Shown here: one piece after another, positions 8,305 to 17,211 of the stretch
Layout of the letters: the number at the start of each line of letters is the position of its first letter
How positions within the stretch are numbered: the first letter of the stretch is position 1
NCBI RefSeq assembly: GCF_000829375.1
Contig: NZ_AP014624.1
Location: 1,674,001-1,738,000, forward strand
DNA from: Chryseobacterium sp. StRB126
GTDB lineage: Bacteria > Bacteroidota > Bacteroidia > Flavobacteriales > Weeksellaceae
Reading direction: 5' to 3'
DNA length: 64,000 nucleotides
Made by a program: the position numbers and the translations under genes
Notes under the pieces: generated by a model
Databases searched by the model: none
The model's input: only the letters and a program-made list of their open reading frames with translations
What the model was told of the DNA's origin: nothing

Positions 8305-10070
8305 GTTTCTGTAATTATTTTTTTTAGTTTATCGTATTCGGGTTCAGCAATACAAGTTAAATTTTTATCCTTAATTGTAGATATAGGAATTGAAAAGTGG
8401 TAAGGTAGAGTAAAAAAGCCATCTCTTTTATTGTTATAGTCTTCTTTACTTTCAATAAAATGTTGATAAGCATCAACATTTTCATCACTGAATCCGGCAA
8501 GAATTACATACTCTACATTCAATATTTCTGTATCCAGTATACCTAACTCGTTTTTTAAGGAAGCCTCCAGTTCTGAAGATTTTCGTATATATGAGTAAAT
8601 GTATTCTTTGTTAAGTTTGGTCTTGGCTTCTATAAAATATATTTTGTTTTTTGTATGAGAATAAATAATAAAATCTACTTCCCATTTTTTTTCATTATTA
8701 ATAGTAAATACAGCATTTGGAATATAGCTTGAATCATGTTCTTTTAAAATATTTTCTACTGTATCTTCAAAATATTTTTCTAATACGTAAAAAGCAATCT
8801 CAGGTTTTAGTATTGAAACTAAATTTCTCTTAATTTTTTCAGGAATTGACTTTCTATAATGTGAGAATTGTTTTGGATTTTTAGGCTCAATCCAGTGTAA
8901 TAAATTATATTCGTCTTCCTTTTTTTGATTTGTATATACACATAATCCAGTCTCATCTATATGCTCTGGAAAATATAGTTCATATTCTTCTAAAAATTTT
9001 AGTTTTTCAGTATATGTATAATTTCTGAAATATTTTTTGTAAGAATCAAATATTTCTATATCTGCGGGGATGTAGAGATTTTTTTTAAGATTAGATAATA
9101 ACTGTGCGAAATCACTTTTCCTTGAATCAGAAATGAAATCATTGATTAAAGTGCTAGAGTTTGTTTTTCTATTTTCTGAAGTAGTAAAGCTATCTTTAAT
9201 TAATGACCAATAATAAAAATTTCTTTTGTCCTCTTTTACATATTTTATAATGTTTGCGTTAATAAATGGTAATACAATATCATTTATTTTTATTCCTATT
9301 TCATGGTCTTTATCTTTAAGAACAAAATAGTCCTGTTCATCATTTAAGTTTGGAAGAACTATTTTAAATTTTTGTTTATATGTTTTTCTATTTAACCAAA
9401 TATCGTCTGTGTCTACCTTATCTAATTCAAATTTAGAAGTGTCTAAAAAATCAAAGGATAAATATTTATGGTTTATTACGCCAGATTGTTTGTCTAATTC
9501 AAGGACATCCCCATATAAGAAAGGACTGTTCAGTTTATGAATATTATTTAGTGCCGATTTAATTCTTAAATCTTTTAGATATCCTATAAGAGCATTAATT
9601 ATATTTTTATTATTAATAGCATTTTTTACTCTTTTTATGACTTCGGAACCTGTTTTATCAAAACTATAAAGTATTTTTTCTTCTTTTTGTAAGAACGCAA
9701 TATCAGATCCTTCTAAGAAATTTAAAATGTCAACGTCATTAAATAGCTGATCATTATAGTATGTACTTATTTGCCCAAAAAGATCATTTTTTGAATATAC
9801 ATATATTATCTCATCTTCACCTTCATTCTTATCTCCATCCTCATTTTCATTCTCTTTTTCCTTTAAAAGAAGATCTTCTTTGATTATTCCTAAATCCTTA
9901 TATAAATTGTCATCAAATAATTCAACAGCTAATTCAATATCTTTGTTAGATGTTGTTTTATTTTCTAATTGTAATAAGATATCGAAAGCTATATTTAATA
10001 CCGTATTAATTATATTATCTAGCTTAACTTTATATTTAAAACAAAATATTCCAGTATGATTATCAAACAT
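8292..10070 (-). CDS. Large protein with C-terminal PD-(D/E)XK-like nuclease domain
   Basis: About 592 aa. I choose the ATG at 10070 (MFDNHTGIFCFKY), one base past the stop of the ATPase gene; an in-frame ATG 42 bp upstream would overlap the ATPase gene. Most of the protein is unassigned, with an acidic low-complexity stretch near residues 80-105. Near 455-490 lies a nuclease-like core: WEVDFIIY (metal-binding Asp), then IYFIEAKTKL (the E-x-K pair), with a basic helix after it, the classic PD-(D/E)XK arrangement found in restriction enzymes. It overlaps the methylase by 13 bp. The inferred role is the effector nuclease of the operon. No named family recognised. Confidence 0.72.
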   Translation of the reverse strand: MFDNHTGIFCFKYKVKLDNIINTVLNIAFDILLQLENKTTSNKDIELAVELFDDNLYKDLGIIKEDLLLKEKENENEDGDKNEGEDEIIYVYSKNDLFGQISTYYNDQLFNDVDILNFLEGSDIAFLQKEEKILYSFDKTGSEVIKRVKNAINNKNIINALIGYLKDLRIKSALNNIHKLNSPFLYGDVLELDKQSGVINHKYLSFDFLDTSKFELDKVDTDDIWLNRKTYKQKFKIVLPNLNDEQDYFVLKDKDHEIGIKINDIVLPFINANIIKYVKEDKRNFYYWSLIKDSFTTSENRKTNSSTLINDFISDSRKSDFAQLLSNLKKNLYIPADIEIFDSYKKYFRNYTYTEKLKFLEEYELYFPEHIDETGLCVYTNQKKEDEYNLLHWIEPKNPKQFSHYRKSIPEKIKRNLVSILKPEIAFYVLEKYFEDTVENILKEHDSSYIPNAVFTINNEKKWEVDFIIYSHTKNKIYFIEAKTKLNKEYIYSYIRKSSELEASLKNELGILDTEILNVEYVILAGFSDENVDAYQHFIESKEDYNNKRDGFFTLPYHFSIPISTIKDKNLTCIAEPEYDKLKKIITETCPK

Positions 10071-10071
10071 G

Positions 10072-11598
10072 TTACAATTGGTTCTTTGTGTAAGAAGAAA
10101 TGACATTATCAAGACTTTCTTGAAGATCTATATTTTGACGATATAATTCTAATAGAGTAAAAAGCTCTTTTGGCTCATAATCTATTATTAATAGTTGTTT
10201 TTCAATTTCTGAAAAACCACTATAATTTAGTTCTAGGTTACTAGGAGAATAAATGATAATTTTTTTAATATCTTCATTCTTTTCCTTGTTTAGTAGTTCA
10301 TTAATGTTAATAAACTCATTTTCAATATTATCTTTATCTTCATTGAAAATGAAATATTGAATTTCATTAGAGATCGAGTCTAAAAAGTATCTTTCTTGTT
10401 TTTTTAAGAACTCAGCTCTATTATGGGAATCTAAATAATACTCGAGTGGATCAAAAAATTTCCTATGAATATTTTTAAATGCATCGTCTTTAATTAAGTT
10501 GTCATATGTATATTCATATTCTTCATATAAACTATTATCTGATAATAGTTTTTGTAAAGATTGAAATTCTTCAGACGATTCACTCAATAATATTTTAGAA
10601 ATTTCTTGTATTAATAATCTATTTTCTGAGATTTTTAGACTATCCAATTTGTCAACACGTTTCAGAACTTCTTCAATATCATTTTCAGTCTTGAATATTT
10701 CATTTAAATATTCGATTAACTCTTTTTTATCTTTTATTTTTGAGATTGGTTGGATACTTATTATATCTTCTCTTACTCTTGTATAAACTGCATAATTAGT
10801 TTCTTCTAATCTTTGTACTTTTTCACCTTCAGTTATTGCAATAATTAAATAATGTCCATTTATTTTACCAAATAGATCTATTAACTCTCTATAAGAAGTA
10901 AGGAAATGATTAAACCTAATTTTTGACCGTTCGGATATTTTTTCAACTTCATCAATACCAAATACTAAATATTTTCCATAATAAGAAATTAAATTTAATA
11001 GTAGTACTAAGATTTCTCTACGATTATAATCCTTTAAATGGCTTAAATTAAATCTATCAAAATATCTTTTATTGGCTAATCTCCCTGTTCCTAGGTATAG
11101 AAGTTCTTTTAATTCATCTGTATTTTCCGTAGAAAATAATTTTTCAGTATATTCCTTTATCTCTGCAAAAGACTCTTGGAAGTCGTAAGCAAAAACTGGA
11201 TAATTGTAATTGTTTTTTTTAGATTTAATTATAGCTTCTATAATTATATCCAAATAAGTATCTTCTATCTTTTTTAAGAGAAATACTACCAAATCAATAC
11301 GATCTGGATCAGCTCTAGAATATATTATATCTATATTATATTCTGGGTAGGTTTTATTAAAAAATAATTCAAGATATCGTAAAACATTAGTTTTTCCATT
11401 TCCATAAGCAGCCGTTATGTAGGAAGTGGTCATTCGATCACCATCAATTTGTAATATTTTGTCTTTGATTCCTTTTTTTAAATTGTCTTGATTTACAATA
11501 TAATATGGTAATTCAGGAACTTTACCTTCTTGGATGTCTCTTTTAAAGCTTTCTCTTACAGGGATAGTTAGCTTACTCCAAATGTTATTAATTTCCAT
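10072..11598 (-). CDS. AAA-type ATPase, BREX BrxC/BrxD-like
   Basis: Protein of 508 aa. Walker A is AAYGNGKTN (63-71), the short G-N-G-K-T form seen in BREX BrxC/BrxD and related ORC/Cdc6-like ATPases. Walker B with following acidic residues is LVFGIDEVEKIS (about 215-226). A sensor-like stretch is HYLIIAITEGEK (about 246-257), and an arginine-rich segment follows (YTRVRED). The C-terminal half is helical and acidic. It overlaps the upstream gene by 11 bp and ends one base before the next start. In BREX such ATPases power discrimination or modification of DNA; here it likely couples recognition to the nuclease and methylase. The ATPase call is firm, subfamily moderate. Confidence 0.78.
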   Translation of the reverse strand: MEINNIWSKLTIPVRESFKRDIQEGKVPELPYYIVNQDNLKKGIKDKILQIDGDRMTTSYITAAYGNGKTNVLRYLELFFNKTYPEYNIDIIYSRADPDRIDLVVFLLKKIEDTYLDIIIEAIIKSKKNNYNYPVFAYDFQESFAEIKEYTEKLFSTENTDELKELLYLGTGRLANKRYFDRFNLSHLKDYNRREILVLLLNLISYYGKYLVFGIDEVEKISERSKIRFNHFLTSYRELIDLFGKINGHYLIIAITEGEKVQRLEETNYAVYTRVREDIISIQPISKIKDKKELIEYLNEIFKTENDIEEVLKRVDKLDSLKISENRLLIQEISKILLSESSEEFQSLQKLLSDNSLYEEYEYTYDNLIKDDAFKNIHRKFFDPLEYYLDSHNRAEFLKKQERYFLDSISNEIQYFIFNEDKDNIENEFININELLNKEKNEDIKKIIIYSPSNLELNYSGFSEIEKQLLIIDYEPKELFTLLELYRQNIDLQESLDNVISSYTKNQL

Positions 11599-12667
11599 GT
11601 TCTTTTATTTTAATGCTTAAGACAGGCTTATTTCTTATATAAAATCTTTTGCGTTTATCAATAGATGTTACTATATTATTAAAAAAAATGTTATAATTCT
11701 TCCTTTCATTCTCATAAAAATCTGATAAAAATAGTTGATAATTTTCTCCCCCCATTCTTAAGAATTTTTTCACATCATAAAGATTTGCAAATCCTAATTC
11801 ATTTTTCGTACTTTTTTTAAAAGCCAGAATAAATTTATTTTTATTATTTATATACTTCCTTTTTTCTAATAATGTTGAATTTAAATATTCATTGAATTTA
11901 TTATCAATATCTTTCTTTAAATCATAATAATTATCATGTAGTATTTTTAAATAGAATAATCTAATCTTATTATTTTTCCCAATAACATCTAATTCTCTTA
12001 TCCAAAAGTTTCTCACAGCATTATAATTGGTTAGACTTGATGTGGTATAGTTAAAATGCCTTATATTATAGTATTTATCAAGGAAATTGAACTTATCAGA
12101 TGAAAGATCATTAATTTTATACTTTCTTCCAACTACCTCAAAATAACAATTAGAAATAAAGAAATGAAAATCTTTATCTAAAATTGCTTTAAAGAATATT
12201 TCTTTGTCACTCATGGTTAACTGAAAATCTCTACTTTTTTTATCAAGTAACTCTTTTCCTTTTGTAGAGAGTGTATAATTTTTATCAATAAATTCAAATT
12301 TATCTTTAGCAAGATTTATGTAATAGGAGGCTGCTTTGTAAGTGCTGTATATAGATTTATCTAATGAAGATACTCTTTTTTTTACTTTTGCATTAATTAT
12401 ATTTACAAGATCATCACCCTTATATTGTTTAAGAAAATTATAAACATCTTTTATTGATGATAAACTTGGCAAACCAGTCGTTTCTTTTGGTGCTTTTTTT
12501 GAATATTGTTTATGTAGCTTTTTGATTAAGTATATATAAAATTGTACATAAAAATCAGATTTGCTAATATTCTCATTTTCTTTAACAAAAGAGCAAACCC
12601 ATTTAATCGTATTTAAGTTCTGATTAAATGGTCTGTGGAGACTTTGGATGTATCGTATATTAATCAT
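11588..12667 (-). CDS. First gene of the four-gene operon; winged-helix-like protein of unknown function
   Basis: Protein of 359 aa, basic (many K, N, Y), without signal peptide or membrane segment. Around residues 125-150 the stretch KFEFIDKNYTLSTKGKELL has the look of the last helix and wing of a winged-helix DNA-binding domain. The C-terminal 130 residues hold many basic and aromatic residues (KRKRFYIRNKPVL). No family recognised. As leader gene of a unit with an ATPase, a nuclease-like protein and a methylase, it may bind DNA or recognise the target. The start at 12667 is the only sensible ATG; the next gene overlaps its end by 11 bp. Confidence 0.65.
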   Translation of the reverse strand: MINIRYIQSLHRPFNQNLNTIKWVCSFVKENENISKSDFYVQFYIYLIKKLHKQYSKKAPKETTGLPSLSSIKDVYNFLKQYKGDDLVNIINAKVKKRVSSLDKSIYSTYKAASYYINLAKDKFEFIDKNYTLSTKGKELLDKKSRDFQLTMSDKEIFFKAILDKDFHFFISNCYFEVVGRKYKINDLSSDKFNFLDKYYNIRHFNYTTSSLTNYNAVRNFWIRELDVIGKNNKIRLFYLKILHDNYYDLKKDIDNKFNEYLNSTLLEKRKYINNKNKFILAFKKSTKNELGFANLYDVKKFLRMGGENYQLFLSDFYENERKNYNIFFNNIVTSIDKRKRFYIRNKPVLSIKIKEHGN

Positions 12668-12742
12668 TAGTTACTAAATAACAAAGATGTCAAAAAAAGA
12701 TTAATAAAACAATAGCCACCTTTTTGACCACCCTAAAAATCA

Positions 12743-12777
12743 AAATCCCCTGAAAATCAAATGATTTCAGGGGATTT
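12743..12777 (-). terminator. Terminator downstream of tRNA-Leu
   Basis: A 13-bp stem (AAATCCCCTGAAA with its complement at 12765-12777) and a nine-base loop. On the minus strand it follows the tRNA 3' end and leads into GATTTTGATTTTT. It also marks the edge between the AT-rich island and core DNA. Confidence 0.8.
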
Positions 12778-12780
12778 TTG

Positions 12781-12860
12781 TACCCAGGACCGGGATCGAA
12801 CCGGTACTCCTAAGAACTGGTGTTTGAGACCAGCGCGTCTACCAATTCCGCCACCTGGGC
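12781..12860 (-). tRNA. tRNA-Leu (anticodon CAA)
   Basis: An 80-nt cloverleaf on the minus strand. Acceptor GCCCAGG pairs with CCTGGGT, and the D arm is GCG...CGC. The anticodon arm CTGGT-CTCAAAC-ACCAG reads CAA (decodes UUG). A ten-base variable arm precedes the T arm ACCGG-TTCGATC-CCGGT. CCA is not encoded. Its 3' end points to the accessory island at lower coordinates, the usual geometry for integration at tRNA genes. No second copy of the 3' end is found in the window, so the other boundary would be left of base 1. Confidence 0.95.
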
Positions 12861-12953
12861 TTGATGTTTACTTCAAACGTGATGTTCGTTTCAAATTGGT
12901 GTGCAAATATAGGAACTTTTTTCAATGTTCAAAAGCTTTTTGGAAAAAAAGTT

Positions 12954-13721
12954 TTAAAAATTTATCTCCAAACCATCGTAGGCAAGGTGCATTCCGGTTG
13001 GAAGTAGTTTATCTTCAATATCATGCAGGCCTAAATGATGGCTAATGTGAGTTAAAAATAATTTTTTAGGTTTTAGCTCTTCAAACAGTTTGATAACATC
13101 GGGAAGGATAAAATGAGCCGGATGCGGATCAAATTTTCTGATGCAATTTAAAATCAATACATCCAGATTCTTTAATTTTTCCTTTTCCGTATCAGAAATA
13201 AAGCCTGCATCTGTAATATAAGCCAGATTTTTAAATTTATATCCAAAAACACTTATTTTAAAGTGAATCACTTCAATTGGAGTGATCTCTGTATCCAATA
13301 CCTGAAAAGGTTTATTTTCAATTTCATGAAGCTCGAAAGCCGGAGCACCGGGATACCTTACATCTGCAAAAGCGTAAGGAAAACGGTTTTTAATCTCATG
13401 GGCAACTCTTGAATAACAATAAAGTGGAACATCTTTTCCGCTTTTAAAAATAAGCGGACGCATATCATCAAGTCCAATCACATGATCATTGTGTTCATGA
13501 GTAATCAGTGCGAGATCTACAGTATGTTCGTGGTTGGTAAGCATTTGTTGCCGGAAATCCGGACCGCAATCTATGAGTATTTTTTTATTTTCATCCGTAG
13601 TTACCATCACAGAAGAGCGAAGACGTTTGTCTTTTGGATTTTCGGAAATACACACCTCGCAGGTGCAGCCAATAACAGGCACACCCTGGGAAGTGCCGGT
13701 TCCTAAAAATTTCAACTTCAT
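12954..13721 (-). CDS. MBL-fold metallo-hydrolase (PhnP-like)
   Basis: Cytosolic hydrolase of 255 aa with the metallo-beta-lactamase fold. It has the opening strand LKFLGTGTSQGVP, a Cys-rich loop IGCTCEVC that in PhnP-like phosphodiesterases binds a structural zinc, and the metal site THEHNDH (HxHxDH, about residues 74-80). Further ligands are ITDAG (about 168-172) and the late THISHHLG. The closest relatives by pattern are PhnP-type cyclic phosphodiesterases; the real substrate is unknown. It stands just past the tRNA and is divergent from the gene at 13776, so it likely marks the start of core chromosome. Confidence 0.85.
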   Translation of the reverse strand: MKLKFLGTGTSQGVPVIGCTCEVCISENPKDKRLRSSVMVTTDENKKILIDCGPDFRQQMLTNHEHTVDLALITHEHNDHVIGLDDMRPLIFKSGKDVPLYCYSRVAHEIKNRFPYAFADVRYPGAPAFELHEIENKPFQVLDTEITPIEVIHFKISVFGYKFKNLAYITDAGFISDTEKEKLKNLDVLILNCIRKFDPHPAHFILPDVIKLFEELKPKKLFLTHISHHLGLHDIEDKLLPTGMHLAYDGLEINF

Positions 13722-13739
13722 TTTGTTTTGAGGTTGGTT

Positions 13740-13747
13740 TAATTTTG
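13740..13747 (+). promoter_or_regulatory. Bacteroidota -7 box TAATTTTG
   Basis: Exact TAnnTTTG match 29 bp before the ATG at 13776, in the divergent spacer. No clear TTG at the right upstream spacing. Confidence 0.5.
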
Positions 13748-13775
13748 GTAAATTTACAAAAAATTTAATGTCCTA

Positions 13776-15203
13776 ATGTATCAGAAACTAACTCCTAAAC
13801 AAAAAGCATTAACAATTAATCTAGATCCTACTATTTATGGTACTTTCGCAGAAATTGGAGCAGGGCAGGAGACTGTTCGTCACTTTTTTAGAGCAGGGGG
13901 AGCTTCCGGTACGATTGCTAAGGCGATGTCTGCTTACGACAAAGATTTTAGTGATGCCATCTACGGGAAAGAAGTAAAAAACAGGTATGTTACCCAAAAC
14001 AGACTTCGTAAAATGCTCCGCTATGAAGTAGCATTAATCGAAGAGAGAATTTCAAGGGATAACAATCCGGACAGAAAATTCTTTTCCTATGCCAATACAG
14101 TAACTACCATCAACTTCGACAAAACAGTAAAAGGCCACGGCTGGGTCGGAATCCGTTTTCAGACTAAAGAAAATGAAGATTATAATGAGATCGTTATCCA
14201 TGTGAAATTCAATGAGAATGATGCTACTTTGCAACAGGAAACACTGGGGAATCTTGGAGTAAACCTTATTTTCGGAGCTTTTAATTACTTTGATAATCCA
14301 AGAACTTTAGTAGAATCTTTATACGATGATGTGGCAAAGGACAACCTTGAAATTGATATGATCGATTTCAGTGGTCCTGCTTTTGAATATGTAGACAACA
14401 GACTGATGTCTCTTCAGTTAGTGAAAAATGGTATGACTGATGCTGTGATCTTCAACTCTCAAGGTAATAATATGCTTCCGGCAGATGTTTTATACAAAAA
14501 AAATATCTTTGCGGTAAGAGGAAGTTTCAGACCTGTAACGAAGGTTAATATTGATATGCTTCAGAACGGAATGGATATGTTCCTGAAAGATGCCATCTGT
14601 ACCCATGAAGAAACAGAAGTTCTTATTGAAATTACCATTTCCAATCTGAGAGCAGACGGAGATATTGATGAAAGAGACTTTCTGGATAGAGTAGATATTC
14701 TGGGCAAATTAGGATATACCGTTATTATTTCAAACTTCTCGGAATACTATAGACTGATTGATTATTTTGCGTCTTACACAAGTGGAAATATCGGAGTTGC
14801 AATGGGAGTTAACAACCTATTGATGGTATTTGATGAGAAATATTATCAAAATCTTTCTGGAGGAATTCTTGAAGCATTCGGTAAGTTTTTCCGAAACGGA
14901 ATGAGAGTGTATCTGTATCCTTACAAAGATCCTGAAACTCATCAGCTATTGAATTCTACCAATCTTAAAGTAGAAGAAAATCTTAAAGAATTGTATAAAT
15001 ATTTCATGCGAAACAATCGTATTGTAGATATTACGAATTACAATCCTGAGTTTTTGGAAATCTACTCAAGAGAGATTTTAAGAAAAATAGCATGTTGCAT
15101 TAAAGGCTGGGAAACTCAGGTTCCGGAAGGTGTAGCAGAAATGATTAAAGAGCGTGGAATGTTTGGCTATAAAGAAGAACTTCCTTTAAAACAATTCTCT
15201 TAA
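13776..15203 (+). CDS. Conserved 475-aa cytosolic protein of unknown function
   Basis: A long intact protein with balanced composition, no signal peptide and no membrane segment. It opens MYQKLTPKQKALTINLDPTI, then GTFAEIGAGQETVRHFFRAG. I recall near-identical proteins across Bacteroidota, often annotated as TonB-dependent receptor, but nothing here supports a receptor: no signal sequence, no plug, no barrel. The pattern GAGQETVRHFFRAGGASGTIAKAMSAYDK could be a nucleotide- or phosphate-binding loop; this is a guess. It is 11 bp upstream of a GAF-domain gene and probably co-transcribed with it. Gene reality is near certain; function unknown. Confidence 0.82.
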   Translation: MYQKLTPKQKALTINLDPTIYGTFAEIGAGQETVRHFFRAGGASGTIAKAMSAYDKDFSDAIYGKEVKNRYVTQNRLRKMLRYEVALIEERISRDNNPDRKFFSYANTVTTINFDKTVKGHGWVGIRFQTKENEDYNEIVIHVKFNENDATLQQETLGNLGVNLIFGAFNYFDNPRTLVESLYDDVAKDNLEIDMIDFSGPAFEYVDNRLMSLQLVKNGMTDAVIFNSQGNNMLPADVLYKKNIFAVRGSFRPVTKVNIDMLQNGMDMFLKDAICTHEETEVLIEITISNLRADGDIDERDFLDRVDILGKLGYTVIISNFSEYYRLIDYFASYTSGNIGVAMGVNNLLMVFDEKYYQNLSGGILEAFGKFFRNGMRVYLYPYKDPETHQLLNSTNLKVEENLKELYKYFMRNNRIVDITNYNPEFLEIYSREILRKIACCIKGWETQVPEGVAEMIKERGMFGYKEELPLKQFS

Positions 15204-15214
15204 AAATTAATATA

Positions 15215-15664
15215 ATGTCAGAATTAAAGAAAAGACTTTCCTCTATTCTTGAAAGTCCAAAACATAATACAGAAGAGAAGCTTGAAAAAGTTTGTCACCT
15301 GCTAGATCAGGAAATCTCTTATTTTAACTGGACAGGTTTCTATTTTAAAAATGGAGATAAAGATGAATTGATCTTAGGCCCTTATGTGGGAGCTCCAACA
15401 GATCATACAATTATCCCTTACGGAAAAGGAATCTGCGGTCAGGTAGCTGTTTCCAATGAAACATTTGTAGTGCCTGATGTGCATGAAGAAAGTAATTATT
15501 TAAGCTGTTCAATTGATACCAAGGCTGAAATTGTAGTTCCAATCTTTAAAGACGGGAAAAACATCGGCCAAATTGATATTGATTCTCATACAATTAATCC
15601 TTTTACGGCTGAAGACAGAGAATTACTGGAATGGCTTTGTAATGAAGTTTCCAAGATTTTGTAA
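15215..15664 (+). CDS. GAF-domain protein, free methionine-(R)-sulfoxide reductase-like
   Basis: A single GAF domain of 149 aa, the size of free-Met-R-sulfoxide reductases (YebR/fRMsr), which repair oxidised free methionine. It has WTGFYF, LILGPYVGAP, IPYGKGICGQVA (the second redox Cys) and LSCSIDTKAEIVVPIF (catalytic Cys position). The first of the three Cys known from E. coli is absent: the loop reads GAPTDHTIIP. FTAEDRELLEWL closes the domain. It follows the 475-aa gene by 11 bp. Enzymatic function is likely but the missing Cys leaves some doubt. Confidence 0.8.
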   Translation: MSELKKRLSSILESPKHNTEEKLEKVCHLLDQEISYFNWTGFYFKNGDKDELILGPYVGAPTDHTIIPYGKGICGQVAVSNETFVVPDVHEESNYLSCSIDTKAEIVVPIFKDGKNIGQIDIDSHTINPFTAEDRELLEWLCNEVSKIL

Positions 15665-15685
15665 TCAATTTCAATAAGAATATAA

Positions 15686-15716
15686 AAAAACTCCGGTCAT
15701 AAGAGCTGGAGTTTTT
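15686..15716. terminator. Terminator between convergent genes
   Basis: Stem AAAAACTCC (15686-15694) with GGAGTTTTT (15708-15716). A and T runs on both sides let it serve the GAF gene and the cupin gene. Confidence 0.75.
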
Positions 15717-15721
15717 AATTT

Positions 15722-16189
15722 TTATGGATTGTTAGTTGTGATGACAAACATAATTAAAGGCCCATCACCTGTATTTTCAATAGAATGATAGCCTATAGAA
15801 CTGATGGCCGTAATATCTCCTTTCTGAAGTGTTTTTGTCCGAATTGGTCCGTCGGTTCCGGTTCTTTCACGATATTCTCCGGCTCCATGTACAACCACAT
15901 ACAATTCTTCTTCGTTTCTTTCATTATGAGTATGAAAGCCAGATTCATCACCTTTGTTCAGTAGAACCATATAAGCTGCCAGACGATTATTGGCCAGTTC
16001 TTTCTGATCAAACATTTGTATCATATGCACAGTTCCGTTTCCACCATACATATGTTCACGTTTATCAATGCGCGTGAAGGCACGTTCATCCTTTCCAAAT
16101 GGCATTATGTAAAGGTGGATGTATTTCGAAACCTCTCGTATAACGTGTTCAAATTCTGCTCCTTCAGATAATATAACAGTACCGGACAT
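15722..16189 (-). CDS. Cupin-domain protein
   Basis: Small beta-barrel protein of 155 aa with one cupin domain in the C-terminal two thirds. Motif 1 is GFHTHNERNEEELYVVVHGAG (about 82-102, metal-binding H, H, E). Motif 2 is LQKGDITAISSIGYHSIEN (about 121-139, distal H). The N-terminal 60 residues are not a known domain. Cupins cover sugar isomerases, dioxygenases and storage proteins; the substrate cannot be told. A standalone gene between convergent and same-strand neighbours. Confidence 0.82.
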   Translation of the reverse strand: MSGTVILSEGAEFEHVIREVSKYIHLYIMPFGKDERAFTRIDKREHMYGGNGTVHMIQMFDQKELANNRLAAYMVLLNKGDESGFHTHNERNEEELYVVVHGAGEYRERTGTDGPIRTKTLQKGDITAISSIGYHSIENTGDGPLIMFVITTNNP

Positions 16190-16277
16190 ATGTTTTTGTA
16201 TTAATTCAGATCAATGTACCAAAATTTATAGGATCAAACAAGGAGTAATTTTGATGAGAGACTTTTTCTATTAAAAA

Positions 16278-17015
16278 TTATATTTGCATAGCATGTATTT
16301 CCGCCAGCAATTCTTTAAAATAGTTCTCACATTTCGCAATATGTGTTCCATACCAGGAAAACACCTCTCCATCCACAATCATAATCTTTTTCTCGGGATA
16401 AAAAGCCTGCAGTTCTTCAATATGTTTCTCTTTGAAAGGGAATGGCTCAGAAGACAGCATAATAACATCAGCTTTCTCCAGATCTTCAGGAGTAATTTCA
16501 GGATATCGGGTTTTGTCTTTAAAAATATTTTCAAAGCCTATTTCCGTTAGTATCCTATGAATAAACGTATCTGAACCAATGGTCATATAAGGGTTTTTCC
16601 AAATGAGATAAGCTGCTTTTACAGGAGTATCAAGCTTAGCCTGATTAAGTATTTCGTAGATTTTAAGATTGAAAAGTTGGGCTTTTTCTTCCTTTCCCAG
16701 CAACTTTCCCAGATTTTTAAGCAGATAATAATTATCTTCAATAGTTTCTACATTGGTTACCATAACCTTGAAGTCATCCATTAACGCCTCAACCTGTTCT
16801 TTGATATTTTCCTCTTTATTTGCAAGGATTAAATCAGGCTGGAGCGCTTTAATTTTTTCAATATTGATATTCTTTGTTCCCCCAATGATAGGAACATTTT
16901 TTATCTTTTCTTCGGGATGGATACAGAATTTTGTTCGCCCGATAACTTCATTTTCCGTAAGGCCTAAATCAAATAATGCCTCTGTGATGGATGGTACTAG
17001 AGAGATCACTTTCAT
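16278..17015 (-). CDS. BtuF/TroA-like helical-backbone substrate-binding protein
   Basis: Protein of 245 aa of the class III periplasmic-binding fold (cobalamin or iron-siderophore binders): ISLVPSITEALFDLGL opens the first lobe. IIGGTKNINIEKIKALQPDLILA is the family's signature strand-helix, and a long linker helix leads to the second lobe (YLIWKNPYMTIGSDTFIHRI). It lacks a signal peptide or lipobox, so it would stay cytosolic unless exported otherwise. Such unsecreted BtuF-like proteins are known in Bacteroidota. Cobalamin genes cobT, cobS and cobC lie 27 kb away. The ligand is not determined. Confidence 0.78.
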   Translation of the reverse strand: MKVISLVPSITEALFDLGLTENEVIGRTKFCIHPEEKIKNVPIIGGTKNINIEKIKALQPDLILANKEENIKEQVEALMDDFKVMVTNVETIEDNYYLLKNLGKLLGKEEKAQLFNLKIYEILNQAKLDTPVKAAYLIWKNPYMTIGSDTFIHRILTEIGFENIFKDKTRYPEITPEDLEKADVIMLSSEPFPFKEKHIEELQAFYPEKKIMIVDGEVFSWYGTHIAKCENYFKELLAEIHAMQI

Positions 17016-17211
17016 CTCTTAAAGATAAGAAAATATATAATTTTGAGATGATAATTGTGGTTAATCTGTAATATTACTATTTTTAATTGGTGTATTAATA
17101 AATTTTCACTGATTCGTTATTTATATTAATTAATTTGTTATTTTGGATCAATGAAAATAGCGGTACCTGAAAAGCTTATAGAGTAAGGGATAACCAAAAG
17201 CAATTTTAAAC

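Noticed and set aside
7243..12667. Assignment of the four-gene operon to BREX
   Set aside because: Only the ATPase resembles BREX; there is no PglX-type methylase, PglZ phosphatase, BrxL or BrxA/B.
12761..13045. Open frame across the tRNA-Leu gene on the plus strand
   Set aside because: It is antisense to the tRNA and the MBL hydrolase gene and is a shadow.
13776..15203. TonB-dependent receptor annotation
   Set aside because: I recall this label for similar proteins, but there is no signal peptide, plug or beta-barrel pattern.
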